From positions 2,294,001 through 2,358,000 of the forward strand of contig NZ_CP042326.1 of the NCBI RefSeq assembly GCF_007904085.1: DNA of 64,000 nt, written 5' to 3'. Source of the DNA: Euhalothece natronophila Z-M001. Its GTDB lineage: Bacteria > Cyanobacteriota > Cyanobacteriia > Cyanobacteriales > Rubidibacteraceae. The notes beneath the pieces are model-generated. The model saw only the letters and a program-made list of their open reading frames with translations, had not been told where the DNA came from and searched no databases. Position numbers and translations under genes: made by a program. Below, in pieces: positions 9,026-17,504 of this stretch (position 1 is the first letter of the stretch; every line of letters starts with the position of its first letter).

Positions 9026-9054
9026 TTGACAGAATTAAGCATATCTAGTATAGG
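9026..9054 (+). promoter_or_regulatory. Sigma-70 promoter of accD (P2)
   Basis: A perfect -35 TTGACA, a 17-bp spacer and TATAGG lie about 105 bp upstream of the accD ATG. This is the strongest consensus promoter in the 452-bp gap between the pabC-like gene and accD. The predicted transcription start is near 9061. The rest of the gap is AT-rich with nothing else recognised. Confidence 0.6.
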
Positions 9055-9158
9055 CAAGTTTCGAGAAGAAAAATTGAGAAACAGCATAGCTACCCCCTTA
9101 GCTTATAATATTCTTACCAAAATTTATCAATAAAAACCAATCACAAACAGAGTTATTT

Positions 9159-10049
9159 ATGTCTTTATTTGACTGGTTTGCGAATCGTCGGAAATCAGAG
9201 CCAGCCCACAAACCCACCCCCGAACGAGAAATTGCTGACGGCTTATGGACAAAGTGTGAAGCCTGTGGCGTACTCTCCTATACCAAAGACTTACAAGCCA
9301 ATCATTTTGTCTGTAGTTCTTGTAATCATCATCTCCGAGTTGATAGTGATGAACGGATTTCCCAGTTAATTGATGCTGATACATGGCAATCTTTAAGTGA
9401 GGAATTACAGCCTACGGATCCCTTAGGGTTTCATGATCGAAAAGCCTACAGCGATCGCCTAAAAGAAGCCCAAGACAAAACCAATCTCACCGAAGGAGTA
9501 CAAACAGGAGTAGGATTAATTGATGGACTTCCCCTTGCTTTAGGAGTAATGGACTTCCGTTTTATGGGCGGAAGCATGGGATCAGTTGTGGGAGAAAAGC
9601 TCTGTCGCCTTGTAGAGTACGCCACAGAACAAGCCTTTCCCTTGGTAATTGTTTGCGCTTCGGGGGGAGCAAGAATGCAAGAAGGAATGCTTAGTCTCAT
9701 GCAAATGGCAAAAATTTCGGGAGCCTTGCAACGTCACCGAGAAGCAGGATTACTCTATATTCCCGTGTTAACACATCCCACCACAGGGGGAGTAACAGCC
9801 AGTTTTGCCATGCTAGGGGATGTTACTCTTGCGGAACCGAAAGCAACCATTGGGTTTGCAGGAAGACGAGTCATTGAACAAACCTTACGAGAAAAACTTC
9901 CTGAAGGCTTCCAAACATCAGAGTATTTACTGCAACATGGATTTGTTGATGCCATTATCAATCGCTTTCAACTGAAAAAGACGATCGCGCAGTTAATCTG
10001 TTTACACCAGCCCTACTTTCCCACATTTTCTCAACAAGCAACTGTTTAA
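9159..10049 (+). CDS. accD: Acetyl-CoA carboxylase carboxyltransferase subunit beta
   Basis: 296 residues. A four-cysteine zinc ribbon opens the protein (C33, C36, C52, C55), followed by the crotonase-fold carboxyltransferase domain with [22 protein letters not shown] and [14 protein letters not shown]. With AccA it moves the carboxyl group from biotin to acetyl-CoA to make malonyl-CoA for fatty acids. Its length is normal for a bacterial AccD. It probably has its own promoter just upstream. Its stop is 27 bp from the convergent RNase H-fold gene. Confidence 0.96.
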   Translation: MSLFDWFANRRKSEPAHKPTPEREIADGLWTKCEACGVLSYTKDLQANHFVCSSCNHHLRVDSDERISQLIDADTWQSLSEELQPTDPLGFHDRKAYSDRLKEAQDKTNLTEGVQTGVGLIDGLPLALGVMDFRFMGGSMGSVVGEKLCRLVEYATEQAFPLVIVCASGGARMQEGMLSLMQMAKISGALQRHREAGLLYIPVLTHPTTGGVTASFAMLGDVTLAEPKATIGFAGRRVIEQTLREKLPEGFQTSEYLLQHGFVDAIINRFQLKKTIAQLICLHQPYFPTFSQQATV

Positions 10050-10075
10050 TCCGTAATATAGTGTGGAGTGGAGAA

Positions 10076-10468
10076 TCATGAATTCTGATACCGCTCCACT
10101 AGGATTACCGCAACAATATCATCAACTGGACAAGGAGGAACCCGCAGTCCTTTGGGAAGAAAACGCATTAAGCCCTTTGGTGGAGACAATTCCCAATAGC
10201 GTTGTCGTGCTTCCAAAGTGCTATGACTCTCATCTACCATCACAATTGACAAATTAGGGAGTTCCTTTTGGAGATAATCTCGCCACTGTTTGGAAGTGGT
10301 TTTATCTCCCATCACCATCTTTTTAACCGAGTGCGCTTGAGACCACTCCTTAATTGTTAGAACTGCTTTTTCAGAGGTCACTACTTCCCTTAAAATAATG
10401 TTCCCGCCACTTCCTACTAAAGCTAGCCCACACTTATCCCGACCTGGATCAAATCCTAGTAATACCAT
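10076..10468 (-). CDS. RuvC/YqgF-like RNase H-fold nuclease family protein
   Basis: 130 residues. It starts with MVLLGFDPGRDKCGLAL, the first strand of an RNase H-like fold carrying the leading catalytic Asp. An acidic MVDES strand lies mid-protein and VDDIVAVILVE supplies the final Asp pair. The layout is that of small Holliday-junction resolvase or YqgF-type proteins. It is not a clear canonical RuvX, so no symbol is given. It lies 6 bp downstream of the DUF3084 gene and is probably co-transcribed with it and ntcA. Confidence 0.6.
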   Translation of the reverse strand: MVLLGFDPGRDKCGLALVGSGGNIILREVVTSEKAVLTIKEWSQAHSVKKMVMGDKTTSKQWRDYLQKELPNLSIVMVDESHSTLEARQRYWELSPPKGLMRFLPKGLRVPPCPVDDIVAVILVERYQNS

Positions 10469-10474
10469 TAAACC

Positions 10475-11881
10475 TTAATTGGTTAAAACCACATCCTCAC
10501 CTCGCTTAACCTTTAATTGTAACTCTAACGGACCCGCGTTACTCGATGTTCCTTTAGCAATAGCTTGGATTTGATCGTAAGAGCCTTCTAAGGCTTCCAA
10601 ATTTTCCATAAAATTAATCATATCAAGATAATTTTCTCCCACAAGAACCTGCCCTAAAATCCCAGATTGACGCGCCCGAAAACGAGAAGAAGCTAAGAGG
10701 AGATCAATTCTTTCTGATAATTCCCCTTCTTTGACATCTTGAGGATTTAAAGATAGAGAAGCAACCACTTCTCCTTCTTCAAAAACAGTTTCATTACGAA
10801 CGACATCTGCAAACACTTGAATTTGTTTTTCCCCTCTTAAATAATTTCCAGCAGAAACAATTTGCACCACATACTCTTCCCCAGAGTCTAAAACTTCTTT
10901 TAAACGCTGAATCTGATGATTGGTAATAACAATAATTTGTTCTTGAAACTCTTCATTACCTGGTTGAGTAGCCTGGATCGCACGGCGATTTGCCTGTCTT
11001 AACATTTCATTAATCACATCTTTGGTTAGATCACGTTCCGGAACTTGTACCACATTAAATGCTAAAACTTGTCCTTTCACTAAGGACACATTTCCTTGTC
11101 GTAGAGCCTGAAAATTATCGTAATATTGCTCTAGAGCTTGGATTTCTTGCTGTAAGCCATGAATTTCTTCTTCTAGGTTTGTTACTTCTTCCTCCTGAAA
11201 TTGAAGCACCCTATCTTTACTTTCAATCGCCGCATCTAACTCTGCAATTTTGTTATCTTGTTTTTCTATTTCCGTTTGAAGTTGAGTTCTTTGTTCCTCT
11301 AATTTTTGAAAACGTTCTTCTGTGATTTGTAACTGTTGTTGTTGAGTTATTAACTCTTCATCCCTGGCTTCAATTTGTACTTCAAGTTCTTGTCGCTCTT
11401 GTAATAAGCCTTCTCGCTCTTGTTTCAAGTCTGATAATTGCTGATTTAAGCTAGCGACTTCTTGGGAAACCGTATCTAGCTGATTTTGAGCTGATTGAAA
11501 TTTACGATTAATCTCATCTAGATCTCGTTGGGCTTCGGCTTGCTCTTCCTCAGCAATGGCTAACTCTTCTTCTGCTTGTTTGCGATCCTGAACTGCTGCC
11601 GATAAATCATCACGAGCACTTTGTAAGCGATTGAGATATTCATCAAGCCGAAAAATTCCTTTTCGTAAAGAGCTACTAGTAGCAAATAAAATTCCGAGCG
11701 TACTTGCTGCGATCATTGTCCCAGTTAAAACGGTTACTAAGGTTGCCGTTTGGCGGGGACGTAAATTGAAAATCCGCAACCTCGCTTTTCCCACCTTAGT
11801 TCCGAGATAGTCTCCCAGTGCAGCTAGTAAGCCACCTAACAGTAAAACCGCTGCAATTAATACGAGCGCACTGGTCATCAT
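10475..11881 (-). CDS. DUF3084 membrane-anchored coiled-coil protein
   Basis: 468 residues. A hydrophobic helix at about residues 3-22 and a second at about 48-68 anchor it in the membrane. A long Gln/Glu-rich coiled coil follows (about residues 80-270), then a globular C-terminal domain characteristic of the cyanobacterial DUF3084 family. It is of normal length and its function is unknown. The topology suggests an envelope or thylakoid scaffold, which is inference. It lies 12 bp downstream of ntcA on the same strand. Confidence 0.85.
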   Translation of the reverse strand: MMTSALVLIAAVLLLGGLLAALGDYLGTKVGKARLRIFNLRPRQTATLVTVLTGTMIAASTLGILFATSSSLRKGIFRLDEYLNRLQSARDDLSAAVQDRKQAEEELAIAEEEQAEAQRDLDEINRKFQSAQNQLDTVSQEVASLNQQLSDLKQEREGLLQERQELEVQIEARDEELITQQQQLQITEERFQKLEEQRTQLQTEIEKQDNKIAELDAAIESKDRVLQFQEEEVTNLEEEIHGLQQEIQALEQYYDNFQALRQGNVSLVKGQVLAFNVVQVPERDLTKDVINEMLRQANRRAIQATQPGNEEFQEQIIVITNHQIQRLKEVLDSGEEYVVQIVSAGNYLRGEKQIQVFADVVRNETVFEEGEVVASLSLNPQDVKEGELSERIDLLLASSRFRARQSGILGQVLVGENYLDMINFMENLEALEGSYDQIQAIAKGTSSNAGPLELQLKVKRGEDVVLTN

Positions 11882-11893
11882 AATGGTAAAGGC

Positions 11894-12571
11894 TTAAGCA
11901 AATTGTTGACTGAGCAACACAGGATTATGAACCGTAATTTTTTTCTTATGAATAGAAATCATTTCCTCATCTCGTAATTCTCCCAATAGACGTGTCACGG
12001 TTACCCGTGTTGAACCAATGGCTTCCGCGATCGCCTGATGAGAGAGCTTGAGATCAATTTGAACTCCCTGTTGTGAAGGTGTACCAAAATCACGGCATAA
12101 AATCAATAGAAAGCTAACCAAGCGCGATCCCATATCGCGATGGGCTAGGGTTTCGATCATCATCTCTGTTTGTAAAATTCGGGAAGAAAGTCCTTGTAAC
12201 ATCAGTCGGGTTAACTGAGCATTTTCCCGAAAGGCAATTTCTGCTTGGTCAATCGGTGCTGATAATAATTCTACCGGGGTAAAAGCCACCGCATGATAAA
12301 ACCGATCAGAATGTTGACCTGTAATTAGAGATAAAACACCAAAGACGCTATTTTCCCGTAATAGAGCCACAGTAATTTCTTCTCCCGTTTCATAAACCCG
12401 AGAAAGTTTCACTGCTCCTGTTAATAAAAAGTACACTCTCTCTGCGGGATCACCTGGGAAAAAAATTGTTTTTCCGCGCTCAAAATTTTCCACAACAGGG
12501 GGTCTTCCATTATTCCCAATTTGGCGAAATACTTCCTCTAGAGAAGCTTCTGAGGTAGCAAACATGTTCAT
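11894..12571 (-). CDS. ntcA: Global nitrogen regulator NtcA
   Basis: 225 residues of the CRP/FNR family. It has an N-terminal cyclic-nucleotide-type beta-roll (binding 2-oxoglutarate in NtcA), a long dimerisation helix and a C-terminal helix-turn-helix ([20 protein letters not shown]). The near-invariant NtcA segments [19 protein letters not shown] and [18 protein letters not shown] are present. It activates nitrogen-assimilation genes at GTA-N8-TAC sites. I found no canonical NtcA box in the 314 bp upstream, so autoregulation cannot be claimed. The start may be either of two ATGs two codons apart. Confidence 0.96.
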   Translation of the reverse strand: MNMFATSEASLEEVFRQIGNNGRPPVVENFERGKTIFFPGDPAERVYFLLTGAVKLSRVYETGEEITVALLRENSVFGVLSLITGQHSDRFYHAVAFTPVELLSAPIDQAEIAFRENAQLTRLMLQGLSSRILQTEMMIETLAHRDMGSRLVSFLLILCRDFGTPSQQGVQIDLKLSHQAIAEAIGSTRVTVTRLLGELRDEEMISIHKKKITVHNPVLLSQQFA

Positions 12572-12885
12572 ACTTACGTTACTAGCTAATGCTATAGATT
12601 TTTAGTCATTATCTGTTATTAATCGTCCTCTTAGCAAAAATTGAGCGTCAATTCTTCGTTTTACCTCCAACCCATTGCTTACGCACACTGTCAACCGCTA
12701 TTTATCAAAATGACAACCTACAGAAAAATGCTCTTATCTAGGGAGACTGACAATAGGGTCATCGTCCTCCAGCCCTTTAACTTAATTGATATAAAGAACA
12801 GGACACCCCTTTGGATTATATGATAGCCGTAATTAGGTAATTTCGTCAAATCGTAGCTAAAAATGGGCTAAGACATTAGCTTTCC
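12572..12885. other. Intergenic region upstream of ntcA
   Basis: 314 bp between the 3' end of the sphR-like gene and the ntcA start. It must hold the ntcA promoter. I scanned it for GTA-N8-TAC and found no match. It contains AT-rich boxes but none with convincing -35/-10 spacing. No RNA gene or repeat was recognised. Confidence 0.4.
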
Positions 12886-13638
12886 TTAACCAAACCGATA
12901 GCCAAAACCACGGACAGTAACAATATATTTGGGTTGGGAGGGATCTGGCTCAAGTTTTTCTCGTAGCCAGCGAATATGAACATCAACAGTTTTGGTATCC
13001 CCCAGAAAATCTGGTCCCCAAACCTGTTCAATCAATTGTTCTCGTGACCAAACTCGTTTCGGGTGGCTAATAAATAATTCGAGAAGCTTAAATTCTTTTG
13101 GAGAAAGGATCAGTTTCTGATCATCAATAGTGGCACGACATTCCTGAGGAAAGAGGGTAATATTTTGATACTGTAGAATAGGAGAATGAGCAGGTTGGCT
13201 AAAGCGATGTCGTCTTAATAATGCTCGACAGCGAGCAATAAACTCTGGCATACTAAAAGGCTTAGTAATGTAGTCATCAGCCCCAATTTCTAAGCCTAGA
13301 ACTCGGTCAGTTTCGCTAGCCTTGGCACTAAGAACGAGCACGGGAATAATATTTCCTTGATAACGTAACCAGCGACACAGATCTAAGCCATTGATTTCTG
13401 GGAGCATGAGATCAAGGATAATGAGATCATAAGGGAGGGCTTCCTTCTCATCTTCTATCGCTTGTAAAAGATTAGAGGCAACACGTCCATCCTTAGCAAT
13501 AGCCACCTCATAACCTTCTTTTTCTAAGGATAAGACGACCATCTCTCGAATCAATTCATCGTCTTCTACCACTAAGACACGAGCAGGTGGAGTTAAATTT
13601 TGACTAGAAGATCTTTTTGGTATATCTAGAGACTGCAT
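12886..13638 (-). CDS. sphR: OmpR-family response regulator, probable SphR (PhoB-type)
   Basis: 250 residues. The receiver domain has the acidic pair in VVEDDELIREM, phospho-acceptor Asp in LIILDLMLP and Lys in ITKPFS. A winged-helix DNA-binding domain follows, with VWGPDFLGDTKTVDVHIRWLREKLEPDP. The VLSAKASETDRVLGLEIGADDY block and the QVWGPDFLGDTKTV wing match the phosphate regulator SphR as I remember it. SphR binds Pho boxes such as the one before pstS. No sensor kinase SphS is adjacent. Another PhoB-like regulator is the alternative. Confidence 0.65.
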   Translation of the reverse strand: MQSLDIPKRSSSQNLTPPARVLVVEDDELIREMVVLSLEKEGYEVAIAKDGRVASNLLQAIEDEKEALPYDLIILDLMLPEINGLDLCRWLRYQGNIIPVLVLSAKASETDRVLGLEIGADDYITKPFSMPEFIARCRALLRRHRFSQPAHSPILQYQNITLFPQECRATIDDQKLILSPKEFKLLELFISHPKRVWSREQLIEQVWGPDFLGDTKTVDVHIRWLREKLEPDPSQPKYIVTVRGFGYRFG

Positions 13639-13765
13639 AAAATTCTAAGAAAGGTTAAAGGACTCTAGCTAACATATATCTTAAAACAAAACATTTGGTT
13701 TAAAATTCTCCTTTTTTTTAGAGTTAAATTAGAAATAGTGGCAAGAAATCTTTTTCATTATTTTT

Positions 13766-14509
13766 ATGTTATTGCATTTACAGACTTGGCAGGAAGTAGA
13801 GCGTTATCTAGAAACCTCGCGAGGGATAATTATTCCGATCGGTTCCACTGAACAACATGGTCCCACAGGTTTAATTGGGACAGATGCTATTTGTGCAGAA
13901 GTAATTGCCAAAGGAGTCGGGGAGGCAACTGGGGCCTTGGTTGCTCCAACTTTAAATATTGGAATGGCTTTACATCATTTAGCCTTCCCAGGCAGTATTA
14001 GCTTACGTCCTACCACCTTGATTGCAGTTATTCAAGATTTTATTACTAGCTTAGCCTCTTCAGGATTTCAGCAATTTTTTTTCATTAATGGTCATGGGGG
14101 AAATATTGCCACTTTAAAGGCGGCATTTCCCCAAATTTATGCCCATCTTGCCGACTTAAAATTTTCTAACGCAGATCAAGTGCGTTGTCAGGTTGCAAAT
14201 TGGTTTATGTGTCGGGAAGTCTATGAGTTAGCGAAACAATTATATGGAGAGGAAGAAGGCTCTCATGCCACCCCTAGTGAGGTAGCAGTGACACAATATG
14301 TTTATCCAGAGGCGATTAAAGAGGCTTTTCTAGAAAAAGAAGTGGCTTCAGGGCATCCCATTTATAGCGCAGCTGATTTCCGCCGTCACTATCCTGATGG
14401 TCGGATGGGATCCAATCCTGCTTTAGCCACTCCTGAGCATGGAAAGCAATTATATGAGGTAGCGGTGAAGACCTTAAGTTCTTCTTATCTCAAGTTTATC
14501 GGCGAGTAA
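13766..14509 (+). CDS. Creatininase-family amidohydrolase
   Basis: 247 residues. The metal-binding signatures of the creatininase/ArfB family are visible: IIPIGSTEQHGP with Glu and His, GTDA, and INGHGGN, plus EEGSHATPSEVA later. Members hydrolyse creatinine, formamidopyrimidines or related amides; the substrate here is unknown. It is divergent from sphR, and its 3' end is 14 bp from the convergent Spy-like gene. Confidence 0.85.
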   Translation: MLLHLQTWQEVERYLETSRGIIIPIGSTEQHGPTGLIGTDAICAEVIAKGVGEATGALVAPTLNIGMALHHLAFPGSISLRPTTLIAVIQDFITSLASSGFQQFFFINGHGGNIATLKAAFPQIYAHLADLKFSNADQVRCQVANWFMCREVYELAKQLYGEEEGSHATPSEVAVTQYVYPEAIKEAFLEKEVASGHPIYSAADFRRHYPDGRMGSNPALATPEHGKQLYEVAVKTLSSSYLKFIGE

Positions 14510-14523
14510 GGAGATGGGGAAGT

Positions 14524-15039
14524 TTACCAACGACCATTACGTCCCCGACTTCCAGGGCCCCGATTTTCAGGACGTTCTTGCATTAATTCTGCAAATTGTT
14601 CTCGTTGCTCGGCAGTTAAAACCTCTCGCATTTCTAACATACTTTCAAAACGCAAGTTGCCCATCTCTTGGCGTAACTCTTGTACTTGTTCATGTTGGTT
14701 CCGTAATTCCTCTGCTGAGGTATTACTATGCATCATTTCTCGTAACGTTTGATGGGCTTGAGTGAGTTCTTCTTGTTGTTCATTGATTTGTGGCTGATAA
14801 TCACTACGGATATTTTGCAATTGCTCTTGTTGATCCTCACTAAGATTTAGAGCTTCCATAAATTCCGATTTTCTTTCCTCACGATGACCATGTCTCGCAG
14901 CCATCGGATGATTCCCATGTTGAGCAATTAATTGGGGAGGTTGAGAACTCGAAACTTGACGATTAGTTTCTGCAAAAGTCGTGGTTGCGGTGAAAGATAG
15001 TAATAAAATAGTTAAGAAAGAAACATGACGAAAAGACAT
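14524..15039 (-). CDS. Spy/CpxP-like periplasmic protein
   Basis: 171 residues with an N-terminal signal peptide (ending near TFAET). The mature part is helical, with two LTxxQ-like motifs (LNLSEDQQEQLQNIR and LTAEQREQFAELM) typical of the Spy/CpxP/zinc-resistance-associated fold. Such proteins act as periplasmic chaperones or stress sensors. A Gly/Arg-rich tail closes it. It lies 32 bp downstream of the candidate anti-sigma factor, so it is probably an effector or sensor of the ECF sigma regulon. Confidence 0.75.
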   Translation of the reverse strand: MSFRHVSFLTILLLSFTATTTFAETNRQVSSSQPPQLIAQHGNHPMAARHGHREERKSEFMEALNLSEDQQEQLQNIRSDYQPQINEQQEELTQAHQTLREMMHSNTSAEELRNQHEQVQELRQEMGNLRFESMLEMREVLTAEQREQFAELMQERPENRGPGSRGRNGRW

Positions 15040-15071
15040 AATTTGTTACCTCCAATTTTTTGATGATTTGA

Positions 15072-15413
15072 TTATTCTTCTGGGGTTAAAAATTCCCAAT
15101 CACTATAACTGGGAGAAGGAGTCGTCACAGCTTCCCAATTTTCAGTTAGGAAGTCTTCTAGCTCCGCATTTTGTTGGGAGGGAGTGGGTTGTAAAGTGCG
15201 AATTCCAGTGAACACTAATAAGAGACTAGCAGCAAGAACACCGCTAAATACCCATTTGTAATGATGCAGTTGGGGAAAAAACCTGACCTTGGTATCGGTT
15301 TCGGTTTCAATTTGCGCCATTAATCTGTCTTCTATATCCGCTTGTTGTGGCGGTGAAGAAGGGCGATTGTTACGGAGAAAGTTCACTAAATCATCAGAGG
15401 AATGTTGACTCAT
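15072..15413 (-). CDS. Small single-span membrane protein, candidate anti-sigma factor
   Basis: 113 residues with a cytoplasmic N-terminal half, one transmembrane segment (about residues 54-70, GVLAASLLLVFTGI) and an acidic periplasmic tail. Its gene overlaps the ECF sigma gene by 4 bp, which is the usual arrangement for a cognate anti-sigma factor. The N-terminal SSDDLVNFLRNNRPSSPP stretch is reminiscent of sigma-binding regions, but no zinc-binding HxxxCxxC motif is present. The function is inferred from position. Confidence 0.6.
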   Translation of the reverse strand: MSQHSSDDLVNFLRNNRPSSPPQQADIEDRLMAQIETETDTKVRFFPQLHHYKWVFSGVLAASLLLVFTGIRTLQPTPSQQNAELEDFLTENWEAVTTPSPSYSDWEFLTPEE

Positions 15414-15961
15414 AATACAACTCCTTGTTCTTTTAAAAATTCCCGTAACACTTTACGACCATGAAATAAACGGGATTTAACAGTTCCGAGGGGAATATTG
15501 AGAATCTGTGCAACTTCTTTTTGGGGAATGTCTTCTAAGTCATGGAGAACAATCACCGCCCGTTGTTCTAAGCTCAAAGTTTTTAATCCTCGATCTACCA
15601 AATCTTGATAGTGCATTTGGTTTAATTCAGGATGATCTGGGTTTGATTGCTTTTGGGACAGGGTTTGATGCTGTTCTCGTAATTGAGCAAATGCTCGTCT
15701 TTGATCACTAGCGACATTCCAACAAATGCGATAAAGCCAAGTGGAGAAGGTTTTAGGTTTACGAAGTGTGGGAAGTCCTTTCCAAGCACGAAAAAACACC
15801 TCTTGCACTAAGTCATCTAATATGGAGTCTCCACAAAGTTGATAAAGGGTGGAGCGGACGCGCCTTTGATAACGTCTGTATAAGAGTCGAAAGCTCTCTT
15901 GATCCCCTTTTTGACAACGTTTAACTAGTTCAATCTCACTGGGGTTTGCTTCAGTCAACAC
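15410..15961 (-). CDS. ECF-family RNA polymerase sigma factor
   Basis: About 183 residues from the GTG at 15959-15961. A GTG nine codons upstream (15988) keeps the frame open, but the chosen one has a GGGAGGGA ribosome site 9 nt before it. Region 2 (ELVKRCQKGDQESFRLLYRRY ... DDLVQEVFFRAW) and region 4 (LSLEQRAVIVLHDLEDIPQKEVAQIL ... GTVKSRLFHGRKVL) are both clear. It is a group 3/ECF sigma. An ECF-type promoter lies immediately upstream, suggesting autoregulation with the overlapping anti-sigma gene. Confidence 0.9.
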   Translation of the reverse strand: MLTEANPSEIELVKRCQKGDQESFRLLYRRYQRRVRSTLYQLCGDSILDDLVQEVFFRAWKGLPTLRKPKTFSTWLYRICWNVASDQRRAFAQLREQHQTLSQKQSNPDHPELNQMHYQDLVDRGLKTLSLEQRAVIVLHDLEDIPQKEVAQILNIPLGTVKSRLFHGRKVLREFLKEQGVVL

Positions 15962-15991
15962 ACTTACTAATCCCTCCCAATCATTCACTCG

Positions 15992-16020
15992 TTTAGACTG
16001 GTCAAGGAGGTAAAAGGTTC
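15992..16020 (-). promoter_or_regulatory. ECF-type promoter of the sigma/anti-sigma/Spy operon
   Basis: On the minus strand GAACCT, a 16-bp spacer and GTCTAAA resemble the GAAC...GTC/TCTAA consensus of RpoE-like ECF sigmas. The predicted start falls at about the upstream GTG, which would make that codon nearly leaderless. It leaves the GGGAGGGA site and the 15961 GTG well placed for translation. Confidence 0.45.
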
Positions 16021-16170
16021 AAATAAGTGGCAAAAATTTTCTAACTAAATCCAAAATTGGAGTGTAATTCAGGAATTGCTACCGTTACATTAAGCGTTGA
16101 TAATCTGGTTAGTTTGGGGGCAAAAAATATGATATAACTGGTAGCAACCCTTTCCAATGGGACTGAAGCT

Positions 16171-16785
16171 ATGTATGCCAATCAAGACGAAGTTCGTCAC
16201 TTAATTGACTTAATGCCTGCTTCTGGGCGGATGTACACTAAGATTATTCCTAAGCCTAAGCAATCTCGTCTCATTGATGCGCCTTTCCCATTACCTTGGC
16301 AACGGGGGGCTAGACCAATCTATATTAATTTTGATCTTTGGACTGAGCTATCACGAGCAGAACGAGATTTAGCTTTATTACGCTCTGTATGCTGGTTAAC
16401 TGAAATTAAATGGTTTAAGCCTGATTTGTACCAGGGTGTGGTTACAGTAGGCGTAATTGGAACAGGGGTAGAAATGTTACAAGGGGATGCCATTGGGGTA
16501 ATTGTTGGTGCTAGCCTAGCTGTTTTAGCTGGGAGTCAAATTTGGCGGAGAACTCGCAGTATCCAAACAGAAGTGGATGCTGATGAAATAGCAATTAGAG
16601 TTGCACAAAGGCGTGGTTATGAGATGATTGATGCAGCCCAAGCCCTATTAGATAGTATTGAAAAAATTGCTGAAATTGAAGGTCGAGCCAATTTTGATTT
16701 TACTGAGTTAGTACGGATTCAAAACTTAAGAAAATTAGCGGGTCGCTCAGAGGTGGGCGTTCCTGAGGAAGTGCGAAAACAGTGA
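16171..16785 (+). CDS. DUF3318 domain-containing protein
   Basis: 204 residues of a cyanobacteria-specific family. It has a conserved soluble start (RHLIDLMPASGRMYTKIIPKP), a region of two hydrophobic helices (about residues 88-125) and a helical C-terminal half (DADEIAIRVAQRRGYE). It is likely a membrane protein. The function is unknown. It is divergent from the ECF sigma operon and upstream of the thioesterase gene. Confidence 0.8.
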   Translation: MYANQDEVRHLIDLMPASGRMYTKIIPKPKQSRLIDAPFPLPWQRGARPIYINFDLWTELSRAERDLALLRSVCWLTEIKWFKPDLYQGVVTVGVIGTGVEMLQGDAIGVIVGASLAVLAGSQIWRRTRSIQTEVDADEIAIRVAQRRGYEMIDAAQALLDSIEKIAEIEGRANFDFTELVRIQNLRKLAGRSEVGVPEEVRKQ

Positions 16786-16933
16786 GTAGTGACGGATTCG
16801 GGAGTGGAATCTGATTGAGGAAAATTGTGAAAAATAGACTCGTCTATCATGGAAATGAATAAGTTTTTTTGCAATTCATAATCCAAGTTAAGATATCTGG
16901 GTGTAGGAGTAAATTTAAATAAGGTGATAACCA

Positions 16934-17419
16934 GTGTCACAAGCAGATAATTCTTCTCAAATCTATAGCAATGAGGCAATTGAAAAAGATAACTCACTGC
17001 ACGCCACTTCTGAGAATTGGTTTGAATATCCGATCCATGTTTATCCTCATCATACTGACTATCAAGGAGTGGTTTGGCATGGCACTTATACTACGTGGTT
17101 AGAAGAAGCTAGAATTGAGTATCTGCGATCTTTAGGATTGAATTATAGTGAATTAGTTGCTCTTGGTTGTGATTTGCCAGTTGTTGAATTATCCATTCGT
17201 TACCACAAGCCTTTACAAATGGGAGAAGATGCCCTGCTACGCGCTCGCATGATGGAAATGTCAGGGGTGAGAATCCACTGGGAGTATGAAATGAAATCTT
17301 TAGATCGAGAGACAAAATATATTACTGCCCAAGTCACCCTAGTAGCCGTTGACCGTGAAAAAGGGAAAATTATGCGAAGTTTGCCGCCAGCAGTTAAGGA
17401 TTTACTGGTAAAAACTTGA
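16934..17419 (+). CDS. 4HBT-family acyl-CoA thioesterase (hot-dog fold)
   Basis: 161 residues starting at GTG 16934, preceded by AAGGTGAT. After a Ser/Asn-rich leader of about 30 residues, the hot-dog core begins with HVYPHHTDYQGVVWHGTYTTWLEEARIEYL. The HTDYQGVVWHGTY block holds the Asp and His typical of YbgC/DHNA-CoA thioesterases. A role in 1,4-dihydroxy-2-naphthoyl-CoA hydrolysis for phylloquinone is possible, but the substrate cannot be read from sequence. It is convergent with glgA. Confidence 0.75.
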   Translation: MSQADNSSQIYSNEAIEKDNSLHATSENWFEYPIHVYPHHTDYQGVVWHGTYTTWLEEARIEYLRSLGLNYSELVALGCDLPVVELSIRYHKPLQMGEDALLRARMMEMSGVRIHWEYEMKSLDRETKYITAQVTLVAVDREKGKIMRSLPPAVKDLLVKT

Positions 17420-17451
17420 TAATCTAGGGTCTGAGTCTCTTGTCTGCAAAG

Positions 17452-17482
17452 AAAAACGTAGGCATAAGCATTTAAGCCTACG
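17452..17482 (-). terminator. Intrinsic terminator of glgA
   Basis: On the minus strand a perfect 7-bp stem (CGTAGGC/GCCTACG) is followed at once by a T run (TTTTT). It lies 23 bp after the glgA stop and between two convergent genes, so it may act in both directions. The T run favours the glgA side. Confidence 0.7.
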
Positions 17483-17504
17483 CTGTTATCAAGGAAGGAA
17501 AAAC

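Noticed and set aside
10063-10257. Plus-strand frame directly after accD
   Set aside because: It lies wholly antisense to the RuvC/YqgF-like gene and its product has no recognisable features.
12641-12823. 60-codon frame in the ntcA upstream region
   Set aside because: It has no ribosome site and a composition like non-coding DNA; the region must hold the ntcA promoter.
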